From Planctomycetia bacterium (lineage in GTDB: Bacteria > Planctomycetota > Planctomycetia > Gemmatales > Gemmataceae): DNA of 64,000 bases. Location: contig SYLG01000012.1 in the NCBI GenBank assembly GCA_005808665.1, positions 1-64,000 on the forward strand, given 5' to 3'. The position numbers were made by a program, and so were the translations under genes. The notes beneath the pieces are model-generated. The model was not told the origin of the DNA, did no database searches, and saw only the letters and a program-made list of their open reading frames with translations. Positions 1-9,700 of the stretch are shown here, in pieces (the first letter of the stretch is position 1; the number at the start of each line of letters is the position of its first letter).

Positions 1-1039
1 ATGAGGCGGTGGTTACCGTTGATGCGGGATTTGGGGAACCGGCTGCGGGGGTTGTTTCGATAAGGGTTTCCTGGGAGGTTCCGGCATCCCGGGACTGAAG
101 GTAGAAATGGGTGTTGGCGACTGGCTCAAGGACCGCCGGAAAAGTGTTGTCTTGGCTGAGGAGGAGGTTGGGGATATTGGTGGGTTGATCGGAAAGGGTA
201 AGTTGTGACTGCCACGAAGTGGAAGTGGTATCGGTGGAAGCCTTGGAACCATCGGCAAGAATTTGGGTTGTCGAGGTGTAGGTGAGCGAAGATTGATCAA
301 TGGTCGAAAGACCAAAAGAAGTGTTATCGGAAAAGGTCCAGGAACCGTTCGTTAGAAAGGCAGCGGAATCGGACCACAAGACTTGATTCCAAGTGGTTTG
401 AGAATTCAGAAGGCCCGAAGCGGTGTAGCCCGGGGTGCCATTGGCTCCATCGAGCCCGAAATAGTGCAGGCCGTTTGTGTCCTCGGGGACCGTTTGGGAA
501 AACGGAATCACGGACGAAATGATTTGGCTTATTAAGGATCCGTTTTGGTGGACGGATTGGGAAATGGTCAGGGTTCCGGATTCGGTGACCGAGTTGGAAC
601 CAAATTGGACGGAGGATACGATTTGGACATCCAGGAAAACCTGTTCGCTTGGGCTTTGAGCGTTTAGCGTGTAATGACGCTGATAATTCCCGGAAAGCAC
701 AGACGAGGACAGGGTGGGGGTTACTGTGGCGGCGGGACGGGTGGTCGGAAAATGGAAATGGGAAAAATCGGAAGGAACCGCACCCGGTCCCGATAAGGGA
801 GGCGTAGGAGCCTCAAAGGGGACGAGCAATGAGGTGGACGAAAGGGGTGGAACGGAACCCGGAGGATGCAGCCATTGATTCCCGTTCCATTGGGGGAGAA
901 GTTGTGAGAATCCTTGGCCATCGGGAACAAGTCGGCTTTCGAGGGATTCAAGGGCAAGCGGTGAACGCTTGCTAATTGGGCCAATCGGAAAATAAAACCG
1001 ACGCAACCAACGGACGAAGAAAACCACTCGGGAGGACAT
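1..1039 (-). CDS. Large secreted/surface protein, N-terminal part (LEPR-type N-terminal motif), truncated by window edge
   Basis: An uninterrupted minus-strand frame starts at the ATG at 1039 and is still open at base 1, giving 346 visible codons and no stop. Residues 29-39 contain an ALESLESRLVP motif preceded by an Arg-rich, hydrophobic stretch. This resembles the N-terminal LEPR/LEALEDRLVP-type motif found at the start of many giant exported planctomycete proteins. The rest is rich in Ser, Thr, Asn and Gln with almost no Cys, like an extracellular beta-rich adhesin or autotransporter-like protein. No catalytic motif is visible. There is no clear Shine-Dalgarno sequence before the ATG, so the exact start is less certain than the frame. 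What lies beyond the left edge is unknown. The function is inferred only as cell-surface or secreted. Confidence 0.72.
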   Translation of the reverse strand, partial: MSSRVVFFVRWLRRFYFPIGPISKRSPLALESLESRLVPDGQGFSQLLPQWNGNQWLHPPGSVPPLSSTSLLVPFEAPTPPLSGPGAVPSDFSHFHFPTTRPAATVTPTLSSSVLSGNYQRHYTLNAQSPSEQVFLDVQIVSSVQFGSNSVTESGTLTISQSVHQNGSLISQIISSVIPFSQTVPEDTNGLHYFGLDGANGTPGYTASGLLNSQTTWNQVLWSDSAAFLTNGSWTFSDNTSFGLSTIDQSSLTYTSTTQILADGSKASTDTTSTSWQSQLTLSDQPTNIPNLLLSQDNTFPAVLEPVANTHFYLQSRDAGTSQETLIETTPAAGSPNPASTVTTAS

Positions 1040-1681
1040 GCCTAAATCCCAGAGGTGATTAATATGTATACCAGAGTCAAGCTAATGGGGAAACAAGTTG
1101 GAGGCAAGCTGCCTTGGGCAATAAAGGGGATATTTCCTTGAAATGCAAAGGGCTGGAGGTGCCTAATATTATCCCAAGTTACGCAGTTAGGACCAAGAAA
1201 ACCCAGTTTTTCCTGGGGAATATTCCATTCAGCCTGCAAAAGTCGGGACTACAAATTCTCTTGTTTTCGGGAGGTGGTTCAACCATTGGCTAATGTTGCC
1301 CAATGGCTTTCATTCGTTTAATACACCAGATGCGGTTTGAGGCCGGCTTGGGAGCCTGCGAACAATTGCCCACTCCCTTCTTCCAATCGCACAGGTAGCG
1401 GGCAATATCAAGTAACATGGTGTGGACACCATGCCGTTTAGACCTCGACAAACACCAAAATCCCGGGAAAAAACCACAATCCGGGTTCCAGAATCGGTCT
1501 CAAAAGGGTAAAAAATCCCTCCAACTGCTTAACTTGTGTTAAAGCAAGTCATCCCCGGTTTGGGTAAAGCCTTCCAAACGGTGTTCATTCCCTTTTTGCC
1601 GAATCTACATCATTTCTTCACATTGGACTCCTAGGTTGGCTCTATAGTGGTTTAACGAGTCCTTTAGCCATTTTGGTCCCC
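1040..1681. other. Intergenic region between divergent surface-protein gene and pstB, with candidate control elements
   Basis: No convincing gene was found in this 640-base stretch. It holds an 8-bp-arm inverted repeat (CATGGTGT-GG-ACACCATG, 1416-1433). It also holds an imperfect palindrome around 1528-1546 (GCTTAAC-TTGT-GTTAAAGC) and a possible -10 box TATAGT (1643-1648), 34 bases before the pstB ATG, without a good -35 at normal spacing. Either palindrome could be an operator for the phosphate block or the surface protein. I could not match either one to a defined Pho box. Confidence 0.35.
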
Positions 1682-2518
1682 ATGTCGACCCTTACCTACT
1701 CCTCGATTATCTCGGAAAGGTCCCGAATTGGCAGGGGGCCAACCGGAATTCCCCAAGGCGAAACCACACCCAAATTCAAGGTGGATAATCTCTCGTTTTG
1801 GTATGGGGCCAAGCAAGCCCTTTTTGACATTTCCATGAATGTCCCCCAACATTCAGTCATGGCCCTGATTGGCCCTTCTGGTTGTGGAAAGAGCACCTTT
1901 TTGCGATGCCTTAACCGGATGAACGATTTTATCGAGTTGACGCGCCAAACCGGCCACATCAATCTGGATGGCGAGGATATTCATAGCCGGACCATCAACC
2001 TTGTGGCTCTTCGGCAAAGAGTTGGCATGGTTTTTCAGCGATCCAATCCGTTTCCAAAGTCGATCTATGAAAATGTCGTTTTTGGCCCCCGGGTTGCCGG
2101 CCTTTCCAACCGGACCCAATTGATGGAGATTTGCGAACGCTGCCTCCGTTCGGCAGCCCTTTGGGAGGAGGTGAAGGATCGGCTGAGTGAGCCCGCACTT
2201 TCCCTTTCCGGGGGACAATCCCAACGGCTCTGTATCGCAAGAGCCTTGGCCACCGACCCGGAGGTAATCCTGCTCGACGAACCGGCAAGTGCCCTGGACC
2301 CGGTTTCCACATCGCGCATTGAAGACCTGGTTTTTGAACTTAAGCGGGATTACACGATAGTCATCGTCACCCACAATATGCAGCAAGCGGCCAGGGTCAG
2401 CGATAATACCGCATTCTTTTTTCAAGGCAAAGTTATTGAGGTTGGCTCCACCGATCAAATGTACACCCGTCCCCAGGTGAAGCAAACCGAAGACTATATC
2501 ACGGGCCGCTTCGGCTAA
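1682..2518 (+). CDS. pstB: Phosphate ABC transporter ATP-binding protein PstB
   Basis: This is the ATPase subunit that powers the PstSCAB high-affinity phosphate importer at the inner membrane and, with PhoU, transmits the phosphate signal. The Walker A motif GPSGCGKST is at about residues 64-72. The ABC signature LSGGQSQR, Walker B VILLDEP and the switch histidine in IVTHNMQQ all follow in order. About 278 residues is normal for PstB. I chose the ATG at 1682; a TTG three codons upstream (1673) is also in frame, and neither has a clear ribosome binding site. phoU follows after 32 bases. Unusually, pstS, pstC and pstA are not upstream, where a noncoding stretch and then an unrelated gene lie instead. 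Confidence 0.95.
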   Translation: MSTLTYSSIISERSRIGRGPTGIPQGETTPKFKVDNLSFWYGAKQALFDISMNVPQHSVMALIGPSGCGKSTFLRCLNRMNDFIELTRQTGHINLDGEDIHSRTINLVALRQRVGMVFQRSNPFPKSIYENVVFGPRVAGLSNRTQLMEICERCLRSAALWEEVKDRLSEPALSLSGGQSQRLCIARALATDPEVILLDEPASALDPVSTSRIEDLVFELKRDYTIVIVTHNMQQAARVSDNTAFFFQGKVIEVGSTDQMYTRPQVKQTEDYITGRFG

Positions 2519-2550
2519 TGGGTTATTGAGACTGGAGATTTTCCCAAACC

Positions 2551-3231
2551 ATGTCAAAACACCTCTCCCGCGACCTGGACACCCTGCAAAAGGACATCCT
2601 TACCCTTGCAGGAATCGTTGAGGTTGCTGTCCATAAAGCCATGCGGTCCATCATCGAAAGGAGTTCCATCCTCGCCCAGGAAGTAATCGAGGGCGACGAT
2701 ATCATTGACCGTGAGGAAAACCATATTGATGAAGAATGCCTCAAAATGCTGGCATTGCATCAACCTGTGGCCACCGACCTTCGCCATATCACTTCGGCCA
2801 TGATGATTGTGGTGGATCTCGAAAGGATGGGTGACTTGGCGGAGGAAATCGCCCAACAAGGACTTCATTTGATCCAGACCTACGAATGGAAGGTGCCCGA
2901 AAAACTGCAAAAACTCAGCGACCTTGCCACTCTTTTGGTCCGTAATAGTCTCGATGCTTTTGTTCGGATTGACACGGAGTTGGCAAGGTTGGTGATCCGG
3001 ATGGAAAACCAGGCAAGCCTTTTGGTGGACGAACTGATCGCCTGGGTCATTCAAAGTATGCAAACCGGGGGCTCCACCATCAGCCCTGGCATTTCCTTTT
3101 TTACGATTACCAAAGCACTGGAGCGTATTGCCAATCACGCCACAAACATTGCCGAGGATGTAATCTATCTCGCCGAGGGTGAAGTGGTTCGCCATGCGGG
3201 TCAGGCAGACCCTTTGCGGGAACGGGAATAA
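2551..3231 (+). CDS. phoU: Phosphate signalling complex protein PhoU
   Basis: PhoU is a cytoplasmic all-helical protein that links the Pst transporter to the PhoR-PhoB two-component system and represses the Pho regulon when phosphate is sufficient. The 226-residue product has the two PhoU three-helix repeats. The typical metal-coordinating acidic segments are visible, for example the GDDIIDREENHIDEEC region near residue 50 and the paired ERIANHATNIAEDVIY segment near residue 193. Length is normal. It sits 32 bases after pstB and 70 bases before the response-regulator ATG, so the three are probably co-transcribed. Confidence 0.95.
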   Translation: MSKHLSRDLDTLQKDILTLAGIVEVAVHKAMRSIIERSSILAQEVIEGDDIIDREENHIDEECLKMLALHQPVATDLRHITSAMMIVVDLERMGDLAEEIAQQGLHLIQTYEWKVPEKLQKLSDLATLLVRNSLDAFVRIDTELARLVIRMENQASLLVDELIAWVIQSMQTGGSTISPGISFFTITKALERIANHATNIAEDVIYLAEGEVVRHAGQADPLRERE

Positions 3232-3301
3232 CAGGAGTTTGCCTAGCTGTTTTGAATCTGCCGTCACCAAGGATCAACAAAGGACCCAAAACGGGGGTAG
3301 A

Positions 3302-4024
3302 ATGACCGAGACAACCGATTCCCATGGGAAACATAAACCCGAAACCATCCTCATCATTGAAGATGAAAAGTCGCTAGCCGATGTCGTTGCCTACAACCTG
3401 AAAAAAGCGGGTTTTGAAGTCCACATATCGCACGATGGGCGCGAAGGGCTGGCAAAAGCAAGGACGCTGATACCCCATTTCATCCTTTTGGACATCATGC
3501 TTCCGGGTATGCAGGGAACCGAGGTACTTCGGGAACTCAAGGCCAAAAAAACCACCCGGGAGATTCCTGTTATCATCATCTCGGCGAAATCCCAGGAATC
3601 TGATCAGGTAAGTGGGTTTAACCTTGGTGCGGAGGATTATGTCACCAAACCCTTCAGTGTGAAAGTGTTGATCCAAAAAATCCGGGTGCACCAAAAACGA
3701 ACCGGAGTTGTCGAAGAGTTGGGAGGCACGGACAAAGACACCATTGAACATCGGGGTGTCAAGATTGACCGGATCAGGCACAAAGCCTATTTGATGGAGG
3801 AGGAATTGGACCTCACCCCCACCGAATTCCGGATGGTTGAAATCCTCCTTCGAAATCCAGGCCGGGCGTTTAGCAGAAATCAACTCATGGCAAGTGCAAT
3901 CGGGGAAGGCGCCATTGTTTTGGAAAGGACCATTGATGTCCATGTAAAAACCATCCGGCGAAAACTGGGAAATCCTGACCTGATCGAAACCGTCCGTGGG
4001 TTGGGATACCGCTTTCTCGAGTAA
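3302..4024 (+). CDS. phoB: OmpR/PhoB-family response regulator (probable phosphate regulon regulator)
   Basis: This 240-residue protein has an N-terminal receiver domain and a C-terminal winged-helix DNA-binding domain. The receiver shows the acidic pair E20/D21, the phosphorylatable D64 in LLDIMLPG, S94 and the conserved lysine K116 in VTKPF. The winged helix (about 145-240) has the LTPTEFRMVEILLRNPGR and ETVRGLGYRF hallmarks of the OmpR family. The reading frame extends upstream to 3179 inside phoU, but the ATG at 3302 is preceded by a GGGGG stretch and begins the conserved protein. Position after pstB-phoU argues for PhoB/PhoP rather than another OmpR member. No histidine kinase gene (phoR) follows; the next kilobase is essentially noncoding. 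Confidence 0.88.
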   Translation: MTETTDSHGKHKPETILIIEDEKSLADVVAYNLKKAGFEVHISHDGREGLAKARTLIPHFILLDIMLPGMQGTEVLRELKAKKTTREIPVIIISAKSQESDQVSGFNLGAEDYVTKPFSVKVLIQKIRVHQKRTGVVEELGGTDKDTIEHRGVKIDRIRHKAYLMEEELDLTPTEFRMVEILLRNPGRAFSRNQLMASAIGEGAIVLERTIDVHVKTIRRKLGNPDLIETVRGLGYRFLE

Positions 4025-5059
4025 TCCTTTGAACGACCCAAAAAAATCCTCTTTATCCAACTACCCGACACTTTTAACTTGTAGGAGACCAGGCAAAAAG
4101 CTCGCCCGGATTAGGCATGGCTTCTCCAAATAACTACCGATCCTCCTTTTCCTGATAATTTATACCCGTACCACCTCTTTGAATGGATAACAATTCGGTC
4201 ATAACCTCCCTGATTTCCACTTCTCCCCCTTCCCCAGGGAGGTTTTTCAAAAGGATCTGCCAGACCAGATTTCCGATCAGGGCCAAGGCAGGTAAACGAC
4301 ATTTTTTTTTGGGCATCCTTATGAACAAATCCTGATTGGGCCTATTCGCTTTCATCCGAATCCAAATCCGACTACTTGAGGATTCCACTTCCACCGCAAC
4401 CTTGATGAACCTGTCCCGCCATGTGGTGAATGCGCCCTGCCAAGCGGATCCTGCTTTCGCCTTTCCCTTTGAAACCTTGTCCGTCCATCCCCCTGAGGGC
4501 CTCCCAAGGGGTTGGATACCTGTCGGTGTCCTCGTTCGGGATATGGATTTGGTTCGTCATTTATCCAGCTGGATTGGGAGCCATCCTCGACCTCAGTTTC
4601 CATAAACAATTGGCCTTGACCCGGCAACCATTCAGGTGATCCATCCCCAGCCCAGTCCTGATTTCTGGATTGCGATTCCAAAGTTTCATATGCATGGCAG
4701 ACTCATTGTAAATCGCCTCCTGATTCTGAATCACCTAAAGCAGGTTGGTCACCACAAATCCCTGATTGGGAAACACCGAATTGAATTCTGATTTGGCAAA
4801 CAACACCTTTGATCGATCCCAATTCCTCGCACGATTGTTGCAAACATGAAACACCCAATTCCCCAAATCGAACCCTTTTTCATGATCGTGATATAAACCT
4901 TGGGGGATCCAGCGATTTCATTAACCGATTGATTGGGTTTATTTCCATCGAGAATTGTAGATTTGGAAAGGTTTGGACAGTTTCGGTTCGAAATGCTTCA
5001 TGAAACGGAAAATGCTATGCTAAAGGGTAGGTAATCCGTGGTTCCACACCGGAGGAGTC
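4025..5059. other. Long, mostly noncoding region between phoB-like gene and metal-efflux operon
   Basis: The short frames here conflict with one another and none has a recognisable domain. One minus-strand frame (4134-4394) looks mildly protein-like and is listed separately. The hexamers CTGATT or CTGATA recur about seven times between 4150 and 4800, often as TCCTGATTGGG or TCCTGATTT, which could be residual repeat structure or chance. The last bases hold the strong Shine-Dalgarno GGAGGAG (about 5050-5056) of the next gene. No tRNA or clear terminator was found. Confidence 0.4.
4134..4394 (-). CDS. Possible small hypothetical protein
   Basis: This minus-strand frame of up to 86 codons lies alone in a noncoding region. 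From about residue 27 on, the translation has a plausible protein composition: a basic start, a short hydrophobic segment (LPALALIGNLVWQILL), then an acidic and polar tail ending EKEDR. In-frame ATGs at 4355 and 4316 are alternative starts, the latter directly after AAGG. No domain is recognised, and competing overlapping frames exist on both strands. It may be a real small membrane-associated protein, a gene remnant, or noise. Confidence 0.25.
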   Translation of the reverse strand: MEVESSSSRIWIRMKANRPNQDLFIRMPKKKCRLPALALIGNLVWQILLKNLPGEGGEVEIREVMTELLSIQRGGTGINYQEKEDR

Positions 5060-6799
5060 ATGCCGAAAATGGATAGTGCAAACCATCCCATACGAATGAG
5101 CTGGTTTCGGCTTTTTATTTTGACTCCTTTGGCCCGCTTGCGGTTCGTCTTCATCCTTTTTCTTATTGGAATTGCCTTGGCAAAATGGGACACCCTTTTG
5201 GCCCATTGGGAAAAATGGTCCTGGGTAAAGTCTGGGACCGAAGCAGTGGCGGCCGGATTTGAATACTATTGTCCCATGCACCCGACCTTTACCACCGAAA
5301 AAAAGGGTGATAAATGTCCGATATGTTTCATGGGATTGAGCAAACGAAAAAGCGGTGTGGGTGGCGGTGATGTCTTGCCTGCCGGGGTTATCAATCGGGT
5401 CCAACTGACGCCCTATCGGGTAATCCTTGCCGGGGTCAAAACCCTTCCGGTCTCCTTTGTTCCCCTTTTCAAGGAAATCGCCACCGTTGGGACGGTGGAA
5501 TTTGATGAACGGGAACAGAAACATGTTGCGGCACGGGTAAAGGGACGGATTGAAAAGCTCCTGGTTAACCAGACCGGACAAATGGTCAACAAGGGAGATG
5601 AATTGGCCATTCTTTACAGCCCAGACTTGGTCATCACCGTCCAAAACTTGCTGGATGCAAGGCGCTCAAACAACCTGATTTTGGAAAAAAGTTCCAAAGA
5701 GCGATTGGAGTTATGGGGAGTGGGCAAGGAGGAGATCGACAACATCATCCGGACAGGATTGCCTGTAAAAACACTTACAATTCGCTCTCCCATCTCTGGT
5801 CATGTGTTGAAGAAATACCCCAAAGAGGGGCAATATGTCGATGAGGGAAGTCCCCTTTACGATGTGGTAAACCTGGAAAAGATTTGGATTCTTGCCCACA
5901 TATACGAGGACGACCTGGGGTTCTTTCCTGTTCTTCATAAACATGTCGTGGGCAAAAACCCTTTGGAAATTGCATGGGGCGTGAGTGCCACATCCCGTGC
6001 CTATCCGGAGGAGAAATTCAAAGGAATCCTGACCTTTATCTATCCTCATGTCGACCAGGAAAACCGGACCCTTGCCGTCCGCTTTGAGATGGCTAACCCG
6101 GGCAATCGCCTGCGTCCAGGAATGGCCATGCAGGTTCGGCTGGATACCAATGGTTTGGCACTTTTGACATTCAAGGGGCCTGAAGGAAAAACCCTTTTTC
6201 CGTTTCAGGTAAAGGGGGGCAAGATTCTGGCGATTCCCGAGGACAGCGTCATTGATACCGGGTCCCAAAAGGTGGTCTACAAACAGGAAAGCCCAGGCGT
6301 ATTTCAAGGAAATACTGTTGAACTGGGACCCCGGATGAAAATGCCCGATGGGCACTTTGCCTATCCCGTGTACGCAGGCCTCAAGGAAGGGGATGAGGTT
6401 GTTAGCCAAGGGGCTTTTTTAATTGACGCTGAGACCCGCCTTAACCCAAGTATTGGTTCCATTTACTTTGGTAGTACCGGGGCAAAAGAACCGGTTCGAA
6501 ATGTCAGGCCAACCACCCCATCCGATGAAATTGCAACAATCGCCTCCCATTTGGCAAAGTTGTCCCCACTAGACAAAAGCATGGCCCAATCCCAAAAACT
6601 ATGCGTGGTTCAGGAGAAATCCCAACTTGGTTCCATGGGTGTGCCCATCAAACTCCAACTGGAGGGACAAACCGTGTTTGTCTGCTGCGATAGTTGTGTG
6701 GAAACAGCGAAAGGCAATCCGTCCCAAGCCCTCAAACGATTGAAAGTCCTTAAATCGGCTCAATCCAATGGTAAGCCTGGGGAAGGACCTTCTCCATGA
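5060..6799 (+). CDS. cusB: RND efflux periplasmic adaptor (CusB/HlyD family) with heavy-metal-binding and YHS-like domains
   Basis: This is the membrane-fusion subunit that would join the inner-membrane RND pump to an outer-membrane channel for metal-ion export. An N-terminal membrane segment (about 18-41) is followed by a heavy-metal-binding domain with CPMH (71-74) and CPICFMG (86-92). Next come the barrel-sandwich hybrid and beta-barrel domains of CusB-type adaptors. The C-terminal 60 residues form a YHS-like cysteine module (CVVQEKSQLGSMGVP then VFVCCDSC). At 579 residues it is longer than E. coli CusB because of these metal-binding ends. GGAGGAG lies four bases before the ATG, and the stop overlaps the pump start by four bases (ATGA), so the two are translationally coupled. 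Copper/silver is the likely substrate class, but Co/Zn cannot be excluded. Confidence 0.88.
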   Translation: MPKMDSANHPIRMSWFRLFILTPLARLRFVFILFLIGIALAKWDTLLAHWEKWSWVKSGTEAVAAGFEYYCPMHPTFTTEKKGDKCPICFMGLSKRKSGVGGGDVLPAGVINRVQLTPYRVILAGVKTLPVSFVPLFKEIATVGTVEFDEREQKHVAARVKGRIEKLLVNQTGQMVNKGDELAILYSPDLVITVQNLLDARRSNNLILEKSSKERLELWGVGKEEIDNIIRTGLPVKTLTIRSPISGHVLKKYPKEGQYVDEGSPLYDVVNLEKIWILAHIYEDDLGFFPVLHKHVVGKNPLEIAWGVSATSRAYPEEKFKGILTFIYPHVDQENRTLAVRFEMANPGNRLRPGMAMQVRLDTNGLALLTFKGPEGKTLFPFQVKGGKILAIPEDSVIDTGSQKVVYKQESPGVFQGNTVELGPRMKMPDGHFAYPVYAGLKEGDEVVSQGAFLIDAETRLNPSIGSIYFGSTGAKEPVRNVRPTTPSDEIATIASHLAKLSPLDKSMAQSQKLCVVQEKSQLGSMGVPIKLQLEGQTVFVCCDSCVETAKGNPSQALKRLKVLKSAQSNGKPGEGPSP

Positions 6800-9700
6800 T
6801 CGAGCGCTGGATTGAGTTTTCCATCCGCAATCGGTTTTTGGTAGTGGTTGCATCCCTGGTCCTTTCCGGATGGGGCATTGTTTGCGTAATCCATACTCCC
6901 ATCGATGCCATTCCTGATCTGGGTGAAAACCAGGTAATCGTCTTTGCCGATTGGCCCGGTAGAAGTTCCCGGGAAATAGAAGACCAGGTTACCTATCCCA
7001 TTTCCCGGAAACTGCAGGGGCTTGCAGGTGTTCGGACCATTCGTTCGTCCTCCGAGTTCAATTTTTCGATGATCACAGTGATCTTCGAGGACCAAGTCAA
7101 TTTTTACTTTGCCAGGCAACGGGTATTGGAAAAATTGGCCGAGTCGGGGGATAAATTGCCCCAAGGAGTGGTCCCCTACCTGGCTCCCGATGCAACCTCC
7201 CTTGGCCAGATTTTTTGGTACACGGTAGAACCCGAACCCAATGCTCCTGTTGATATTTCCCGTCTCTGGGCTTTGAACAAATACCTCATTGCACCCCACT
7301 TGAATGCCACTTCCGGAGTGGCGGAAGTGGCCAGTGTCGGAGGAATGCCCATGGAATATCAGGTGGATATTCAAACGGAAAGGTTAAGGGCCTATGGAGT
7401 GACTTTGGGGGAACTCTATGAGGGCATTTCCAAAAGCAATATGCCCGCAGGCGGAGGCGTCATTCAAAAAAACAATGCAGAATACATCGTCCGTGGTATC
7501 GGCTGGATCAAAGGGAAGGAAAACATTGAAAACACGGTTATCCGCGAAGTCGATGGTATCCCGATTTATGTGAAAAATCTTGCAACAGTCCAGTTGGGAA
7601 CCCGCTTTCGCAGAGGGGTTTTCGAAAAAAACGGATCCGAGGTGGTTGGCGGTGTGGTCCTTATGCGCCATGGCGAAAACCCCATGGCTGTTACCGATCG
7701 GGTCAAGGAGAGGATTCGCGAACTGACGCCTAGTCTGCCACTCGGCGTACGCATTGTTCCCGCTTATGACCGTACCAGACTCATTCAGGGAGCCATCCAC
7801 ACCTTGGCGGAGGTGATGGGACATGAAATGGTCATAGCCGGCTTTGCAATCCTTTTGATTCTTGGCCACATTCGCAGTGTTTTCATCATCTGCGTTACCT
7901 TGCCTTTGTCCGTGCTTTTTTCCTTCACCATGATGTGGGTACTTAGGATATTGGGAATTGTCGACATCCAGGCCAACATCATGTCCCTGGCCGGGATCAC
8001 CATTTCCATTGGAATCCTGGTTGACCAAGCCATTGTCATGGTGGAAAACGCCACCCATCACCTGAAGGCAAAGTTCGGGGACAAGCCCATCCAGGGGGAC
8101 ATCGTCTCGGTAGTATTGCCAGCATGCATTATGGTGGGGCGGCCTGTTTTCTTTTCTGTATTAATCATGCTCCTTTCCTTTATTCCGGTTTTTCTACTCT
8201 CCGGTCGCGAGGGAAAACTATTCCATCCCCTTGCGTTTACGAAAAGTTTTGCCCTTATTGGGACCGCATTATTGTCCGTAACCCTTGTGCCTGCCTTGAT
8301 CCCCATTTTCCTCAAAGGGCGTTTGAAATCCGAGCAGGAAAACTGGATTGTACGCAGTTTCATCGGGATTTACCGCCCGTTCCTTTCATGGTTCCTTCCC
8401 AGACGCAATCTTGTTATGTGGTTATTCGCCGTATTATTGTTGCTTGCCGCGGGGCTCTTTCCCCTTCAGGCGATCCTCGGCATGGGAGCCTCGGAATCGG
8501 CCTGGCGTTTCCTGTTTCTTTCCGTCTTTGCCCTGGTGACCACCATCACCGTCCTGTCCACCCATGGGTGGTTGAATCAGTTTCTCTCTCTTTCGACCCT
8601 AATTTTGGTGGCTTTGTGGTCGTACGGTTTTCCCAAAATTGGGGTCTCCTTCATGCCCGCCCTCGACGAGGGAACCACTTTGGATATGCCGGTTACCGTT
8701 CCTAGGGTTAGTGTCACCCAAGCCATTGATGACCTCAAAGCCAGGGATGCCCTGATCAGGGGATTTCCTGAGGTGGAAAGCGTCGTTGGCAAGGCGGGGC
8801 GGGCGGACACCCCCACCGACCCCGCACCCCTTGACATGGTGGAGACCTTTATCAACTTTCGCCCCAAAGAATTTTGGCCTCGCAGGGTGCTTGCCTATGC
8901 CGACGCCCTTAAACAAACCACCATCACCATGCAAGAATTGGAAAGGGTCGGTTTGATTTCCCCAGGGTGGGATGCGGAAGAACGCTCTTCCCTTTTGAAC
9001 GAGGCAGCCCAAAAAGCTCTCGAACGCCACGATGAAGTGCTGAGAGAATTTGCCTCACTTCGGTTTGTTGAGGCGGAGAGGGACCTTGCCCAAAGGATGA
9101 GTGCGGAATTGGTTCAACGCATTGTAAATCATTGCGCAAATGGGTCCCAATGGCTTGGACCGGATAAAAACCCATCACCGGACCTCCTATCCGAAATGAA
9201 GGCACGATTGCTTCCAGGCATTGGAGTGGCCATGGCGACCCACCTTTCTCCGGGTGAATTGGAGAAACAGGCCCGCCTTTTGGCGGACGCCTTGGCAGAA
9301 AAAAAATGGATAACGGATACACCCTTAGCCTTGCAGGTAACCCCAAACCTGTTGGAAAAGATCAGAGAAAGGATTACGGGAAAGCCGATCGTCCTGGCCG
9401 ACAGGATGGTTGCCAGTTTAACCACCATCCGGGATCAATTTTGGCAGGAGGCCGTTCGCAACCTTGACCAAGAACTTTTTTATCTGGGAACCGGGACCTT
9501 TGTTTGGCAGGTTATCGAGGAATTGCTGGGTGGTTCGAGAGACCTTGGCAGGCAACCGGCAGGAGTTTTGGGACAGGAAATAACCGACTTTCTGGATGGA
9601 ACGCTTGCAGAAAGGTTGGGCAAAAGAGATGCAGAAAGGATTCCTTCACGCTTTGGCGACCTGCGCTCCAGCCTTGAAACCGATTTTCAAAAATGGGTGA

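Noticed and set aside
1042-1239. Minus-strand 65-codon frame just upstream of the surface-protein gene
   Set aside because: There is no ribosome binding site or recognisable domain, and it lies in the presumed promoter region.
1853-3270. Minus-strand open frames of about 235 codons opposite pstB and phoU
   Set aside because: pstB and phoU are unmistakable on the plus strand; the antisense translations match no family and have improbable composition.
7384-8061. Minus-strand 225-codon frame opposite the RND pump
   Set aside because: It lies wholly within conserved pump sequence and has a His/Asn/Gly-biased translation typical of shadow frames.
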